Source of the DNA: Agrostemma githago
Lineage: Eukaryota; Streptophyta; Magnoliopsida; Caryophyllales; Caryophyllaceae
NCBI GenBank assembly: GCA_958450325.1
Contig: OY288257.1
Coordinates: 58,295,938-58,359,937 of the forward strand
Direction: 5' to 3'
Length of the DNA: 64,000 nucleotides
The stretch's first letter is position 1, and every line of letters starts with the position of its first letter. The notes under the pieces are model-generated. The model saw only the letters and a list, made by a program, of their open reading frames with translations, searched no databases and was not told the origin of the DNA. Below are positions 58,559 through 64,000 of the stretch, piece after piece. The translations under genes and the position numbers were made by a program.

Positions 58559-61500
58559 CTAGAACAGCCCGTCCACAACGGACTTGCCTATGAAACGTCT
58601 CGACTCAAACCTTACATACTCCATCTCACAATGCAGCTTCTCTCGAATGACAGCCAGTGACTCGACTTCTTCTTCCATGGACTTATTTTCCTCCAACAAC
58701 TTAGACACAATGGCTTTATTGTGGTCCACCTTTTTTCCCAATGACTCAATGCATTCACTGCACCTACTCATTTCTTTCTTCAGGAAAAGGTACTGGCTTA
58801 TCTGAAGGGCCGTCTTCTCAAGGTCTTCACATCTGTCGTTGAGCCATTTCATGTCAATTTTTAATGCCTCGCCTAGCTGGCACAAGTTTCTGAGACGGTC
58901 TAGATGATGAGAGCGTAGGTCGCTAAAGGAAACCGATTCTAGGTCCTGAAATGCATTGCAAATTTCCTCGAGTAGATTCTCGGACAGCATCGAGCAACCA
59001 ATTGCAATATCTCCATACTTCACTAGAATTTTTGTTAGAATGGGTGCCAGGTCGGATTTGATCATGTATCGTCCTACCTGTACAAAAGAATTGGAACTTG
59101 TTTCAAGGAAATCATCAGCTATATTAAGCATGGTGGTTGATGTAATCGAGCCACTTCCTTCAGTGAAAATTTTGCACCCTTTCATTGTTGTTTCTTCATC
59201 ATCTTCTTCATCGAGCTCTAACACTATTGTGGAATCGGAAGAAGGACATGATCCTGGTTCTTCAAAATTAAGCAAGGGGGTCATACATGAGGCCTTTTCA
59301 GGAAGATCAGAAGCCTGACACTCTGGCTGATCCAAAAACAATTTGGTTTCTCGATAAGCCGGAGGATTGGCCTCGTGTACATTCGATCCCTCTTTGGACT
59401 GAAGCAAAGGGACCAAACAAGACTGATTGTGAGGCTCAGTTGTGACCATGGGAACTGCCTCAGTAAGACCTAAAACACAAGAATACAAGATTCTGTAACG
59501 AATAGAGTTACATTATCAAGATACGGAAGAAAAATTCCAAAAGTTAATTTTCAACATACCATCAACCATTGAATCTTCTTGCACTGGAAACTCTTCGGAT
59601 ATGATGAAAGGGGTCAAACCAGCCTTAATTTCAGCATCCGTTGCTTGACACACATTCCTCTGTGGTTGTGACTCTACCCAATCTGACATTTTAGACAGGA
59701 ATAAGAGCAGAAAACAAGTTGGCGTCTTCAAACACACAAATTAAGATACTGGCCAACATTACCATACTGCCTAACAGAACCTAGCTAAAAGGCTTTGCCT
59801 GTGAGGTAGTAAAAGGATGGAAAGTATACAACCCTACTCCTGTGATAATATGACAGAAAGAGGTCATATGTAGGATACATGATTAAAATTGTGTTGAGAA
59901 CTACATTTGCCGGCTTATAGTTCGCACTATACGACTATACAAGGCAAAAACACTCTGGTGACCACTTTTAACTTAATTCCCATTGTACTCTCAATCCCAA
60001 AAATAATCAAAACAATCTAAGATTCCAATGAAATTGTAGAACGACCAGAGAGGCTATTTGCTGTAGTTAAAAGTGAATTGTGCGCTAGAATCAAAATTCT
60101 TGGAAATAGTATACCAAGCAAGTATCATACTAGTGACAATAGTTTACTAGTACAGAGGAACATGACTGTATAGTGACTCGAAGCATGGAAATATATATAT
60201 ACTTACATTTGCACCAAAAATGAAATTGTAGACTTTGTTTTTTTATATTTAAGACACAGATTACTAGCCCATGGTTCAAAAGAGAAAAAAACTCACATAT
60301 TATGAATGAACAAAGGAACATGATACAAACTGTCTCCTGATCCTTAGTTTACCTTCCACAACATCATCTATAGGCTCCTCTATTTCCTTATTGCCATCCC
60401 AACTTCGGTGCTCCGCCATAGTTTCCTTCACAAAGATGACAGAAGAATCACTCGGCTCATCAATTTCCATTGTTGAATCCGAACACTGCTCTGCCACTTC
60501 AGTTTCATTGTTGATAGTAACCCTTTCAGTTAAATCCGGCAAAGGCAAATCTTCATGATAATGTGAGAAATAGGAAGTCAAATAATAAATGGTCACAAGA
60601 TTAAGGATATGGAAGGCAAAAAAAGCTGATGCTTTGAGGGATACAAAAATAAGCACCAAGGATCAGCTAACAGCAAAACAATTCAATTCACCTTGATTAA
60701 TCAGGTCATCTTTCACGGCATTGCCTCTTAAATCACAAGTAAATCCCCTCTCTTCCCACAGATTATCGACATCATTAGTAATAATTGCAGGCTTCTTTTT
60801 CTTCGGTGCAACGTCGTGATAATTTACAACCTGAACTTGTTCAATATTTGTGCAGAATTTAGCTTGGCCTGATATGTCAAGCGTCTGATGCGACTTAACA
60901 GACATAACATTATTCTTCTCTTGATCCGTCGGCTCCATTCCTATATAGAAACCACACTTTTTTTTCATAAGACGGTCTCTATGATATACGGAGTAGTTAT
61001 CATGGGAATGACCAATATTATGAGCTAGCTATTTTGTAACTGCAGTTTGGGTACATGGATTGAGATTTTATTTACAGGAACTGTTTCCACATTATATCAA
61101 TGTAATAATTTGTCTCCTAGAACCTAATGGTTTAAAAGCAGAAATATAATCATAATTTTCAGAATTGGTCACCTGGAAGGGAAAAAATTAGTAACATTTA
61201 CCAGGGAAATCTGCAACGTCTTTGCAAACATCATTAGTCTCCTTACTTAGCACACTTGATCTTCTGTGTTTTTTACTCCTGGCCCTCTTGCATTCTTTGC
61301 CCAGCGATGGTATTAAGTTGCATCTAGCAGGAGGCTGTGTAGTTGTAATTGACTGATGTCCAACGCTAGGGGCTGCCAATACAAGTGATTGTAGAATTCC
61401 CATTTAGAACAAATGACAACTTGAAAAACTGCAAGAATGAGTCTCTGCTCATGTGACTGATAACTTGCACATCTTCAAATATATTCCGATTTCATGCAAG

Positions 61501-63368
61501 GATTTATCACTGCACCTTACAGAATATATGTTTTTACCATTGTTTTTGTGCTTTGTTTACGACTTTACCCTCAATGCAACAACATTATTACCCCACTAGT
61601 TCAAGGGTTTGGCAATGACAAGGTAAAGGTGGTCATTTGAATGCAGCCTTACCCATGAACCAGAGTGAAAAATACGCCAACAACTGATTTAAAACATGCA
61701 ACCTCACAATAAACAAAAGAACAACGGGTTTCGCAACCCATTTTGCTATATCCAAACATAATTCAAAATCAACGCTTTATTATTTTTCCTTAGAAATAAG
61801 AAACAACCATAAATTAGAAATACGCAATTTAAGTCATTAAGACTTCATTTTATTTTATTTTGCAAAATCCAATTGTAGCAAAACCTGATGATGATGATTT
61901 CCAGTGTAAACAAGTCTGCAATGCCGTAACATTTTGCCTGGTTTCAAACTATATATATTTCCACATTGCACATTTTCCTGACTGATCTTTTAAGCTCAAA
62001 ATTCATTAGTTTATAGTTGTATCTGTACAGAAACAGCTCTGTCCCTCTGTTGGTTATCTTCTTTGATTAGTTTTGAACAAACTTTTTCTAGATTCTGCTA
62101 AAATAATCAGTGCTTTCAAACTACCTACCAATTCTTCCTGATGAAAGGCTATGAGGATTGATGTTTGATTTCATTGTGCAGTCCAATACACTTATGGATT
62201 TGTTGATCCTTCCTTTTTCTGCATTTGTACTTCTTCCTTCAGATAAATTGCATCCCGTGTATCCTTTGTCCATAAACATTCCCCACAAGTAGTGCTTCCC
62301 CTGAATCTCTGTAACCATACAAGCATCACAAGTAATTGGGGTTCAATAACTTGAACTTGTTATCATACACAAAAGGTAAACAAAAAATGCCACAATAATT
62401 TATAATAGTACGCTGCTGCTTATGTTCTTGTTCAAGGGAAGTAAAGATGATCAGCTCAAAATTGCCGATGAGTGAGGTGATAGCTAGGTCATTTGATATC
62501 ATTTGCTCTACAACGCCGTAGTAATCTATCTCACTCCTGTCACAGAAAAATTCTAATAAGAATGGCGATGTTTCCTGTATTTTTCTAAATCCAGAAACAG
62601 TGAAAATGGATTCTTTGAATGTAGCACCTTGAAACTTCAGGGAACATGAAAAGCTCAATGTCCTTGTATGCAGCCCCCAATTCATCAAAATGTTTTGGCC
62701 ACAACTCACGCCTGCTCTTCATGTGAAAATTTATTGATTTGTGCAAACTCCGTTTAACTTTGACAATTTTTTCGTACGGATTTTTTGGCATAAATATTTC
62801 TAAGCCATCTAATTTTCCATTGAAACTCCCAATGATTTCAATTCCTCCCCTGTTCAGATTTCAGGAAGTCACAAACAAGTAAAAGTGTATGGAAAGAGAT
62901 AAATATGAATGCATAGTATTCCTCCCCGGTGTCGTGGAGTACTGGCTCAACTTTAAGGTCCAAAGGGTTTGCCAAAATGCCTAAAGGTAAGGGGTTCGAG
63001 CATGGTCCCCCTCTGGCCTGCCTCAAGGTTGGGCTCATACTATAGCTAGCCCAGGGGTGGGTTTGGGCGTCCGGTTGTGAGCCGTTTTGCCAAAATCAGT
63101 CTAGTCTAGATCTTAGATCATCAGAGGTTGAACTCGGTCGTTGCACCAGAGATACGGCCAATACAGCCTCAAAGAGCAATCACATTAATCATTAAAGGCC
63201 ATCATCGTAAAGCTGGAAGGATCAAAGATAATCATACCTCCAAATAGGACCAACTACACTATCTGATTGCTCATAGAATGGAGGTAGATGACAGGATTTC
63301 GTCATTATATCTACTTGATCCGTTAATTCACCATACACGACAGTTTCCACCCTTGGTTTGTCTTTCAT
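58559..63368 (-). CDS. AIPP2-type SPOC-like domain and PEARLI-4 domain protein (~779 aa), nine exons
   Basis: Exons on the minus strand: 63238-63368, 62636-62849, 62412-62574, 62129-62308, 61202-61372, 60692-60940, 60353-60550, 59560-59682 and 58559-59469. All introns are GT/AG, and the lengths sum to 2,340 bp, an open frame of 779 codons plus stop. Residues about 40-190 (GPIWRGGIEIIG, LWPKHFDEL, IELFMFPE, MISNDLAITS, FELIIF, QGKHYLWGMF) match the domain of AIPP2-like proteins, known in chromatin and RNA-processing complexes. Residues about 600-770 (VGRYMIKSDLAPILTKILVK, then YGDIAIG and coiled coil) match PEARLI-4 phospholipase-like proteins. Between them are basic patches (KECKRARSKKHRR near 255-267, PKKKK near 333) suggesting nuclear location, and acidic hydrophobic motifs (STIVLELDEEDDEE, SSVIFVKE) like SUMO-interacting motifs. 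No PHD finger is seen at the start. The start ATG (63366-63368) is the first in the exon. The third intron side uses a 61-bp intron (62575-62635). Confidence 0.82.
62920..63175. mobile_element. SINE-like insertion in the first coding intron
   Basis: Contains GTACTGGCTCAAC (A-box-like) and GGGGTTCGAGCATGGTC (B-box-like) about 50 bases apart, typical of a tRNA-derived SINE head, followed by GC-rich sequence unlike the rest of the intron. Ends and target duplication could not be fixed. Confidence 0.35.
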
Positions 63369-63975
63369 AGCACAAGAGTGCAAGTCCAACTGAAACCTCC
63401 AACAATATCATGAAATGATGGACCTCGACAGTATTGCGGAGGAAAAGAAGAAGCCTAAGGCACAGAAGAAGAAGAATAAACCAACATCAAGTATCAGCAC
63501 TTGAGTTAAACCAACATTTTATTATCAGCAAAACAAGGGCAGAGTGAGTTGTTCCAAGAAAATGAATCCCTTCATCCAAACAAGGGCTAAACCTGATTCA
63601 TCACTTTCTCTCAAGAAGAAGAATTAAAATGGCAAGTTGAGAAATGTTCATCATACCAAAACCAAATCAAAGGAAATAGTAGTACTCACTTGGTATTTGA
63701 AGCTTGATTTGATTGCCAAAGATTAAATCTTACTTACTGGGTAATAATAAAGAAGTTGGGATTATCATAGTGGGTTAGAGCCTTAGAGGGAGTACTATAT
63801 ATCTATTACTCACCTAACTACAGAGTAGGGTAACTAGTACAGTAGTATTTCAGTAAATATATTGGTATGGAACACTATGGATAGGTAGTGACTAGTGAGT
63901 AGTGAGTAGTGACTAGACACTAGTGACTAGTGACGTTGCGCCAACTGCAAAAAGATTACTGAGTGCTTACCAAAT
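63369..63975 (-). promoter_or_regulatory. 5' leader and promoter region of the AIPP2/PEARLI-4 gene
   Basis: The first coding exon extends upstream to an acceptor (AG at 63390-63391), so a leader intron is likely, with a possible donor ACCAA|GTGAGTAC near 63687. GAAGAAGAAG-rich leader sequence lies at 63440-63480. Degenerate TAGTGACTAG repeats at 63883-63935 lie in the putative upstream region. No TATA box is assigned. Confidence 0.4.
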
Positions 63976-64000
63976 ACTCCCCCCATCCATTCAATGGTTT
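63976..64000. mobile_element. Possible start of a Stowaway-like MITE at the window edge
   Basis: TACTCCCCCCATCCATTC resembles a Stowaway terminus with a TA target site. The rest lies outside the window. Confidence 0.4.

Noticed and set aside
63413..63509. Small plus-strand frame starting MDLDSIAEEKKK
   Set aside because: It is antisense to the leader of the AIPP2/PEARLI-4 gene and comes from a GAAGAAG-rich stretch, with no supporting context.

Overview
The window looks like nuclear DNA of a eudicot plant. It is AT-rich and gene-poor, with multi-exon genes bounded by GT/AG introns and a dense plant transposon load: CACTA, MULE, hAT, Stowaway, Helitron, LTR, LINE and SINE. The protein families recognised (neprosin, PEARLI-4, XS-like, acyl-activating enzyme) are plant ones. 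The common ACGGAGTA/TACTCCGT remnants remind me of Caryophyllales genomes, but that is a guess, not a demonstration.

Layout. 1-7000: transposons only, including two MULE-type MITEs with exact 9-bp target duplications and an element of about 1.9 kb carrying a minisatellite. 7019-14578 (+): a neprosin-domain (DUF239) gene without visible 5' exons. One intron is swollen by a CACTA relic, and the last exon has a frameshift in a T/G homopolymer. 15621-21040: a decayed CACTA element with both transposase genes on the minus strand. 21600-34250: a chain of elements placed end to end and joined by long (TA)n tracts. One has captured the first exon of an acyl-activating enzyme gene, one is largely a long inverted repeat with minisatellites, one holds a nested MULE MITE, and one TA tract took a hAT element that contains a decayed LINE-like reverse transcriptase. 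34250-44060: intergenic DNA with three Helitron 3' ends, a tRNA-derived SINE-like piece, two hAT MITEs and a decayed sugar-transporter-like gene interrupted by one of those MITEs. 45226-45711 and about 47253-55823: two related XS-like genes. The second is split by a complete 8-kb non-autonomous LTR retrotransposon lying on the minus strand. 56227-57885: fragments of a Helitron helicase, a copia gag-protease and an RTE-type LINE. 58559-63368 (-): the best intact gene, nine exons whose coding lengths sum to 2,340 bp, joining an AIPP2-type domain to a PEARLI-4 domain.

No tRNA or rRNA genes, CRISPR arrays or operons were seen. The genes do not form a visible pathway. The AIPP2/PEARLI-4 gene and the XS-like pair both recall RNA-directed or chromatin silencing families, but their proximity may be chance. 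The most unusual feature is the chain of (TA)n-anchored elements, each with its own minisatellite and in some cases exon-like host sequence. All calls come from reading the sequence. No alignment or database search was run.
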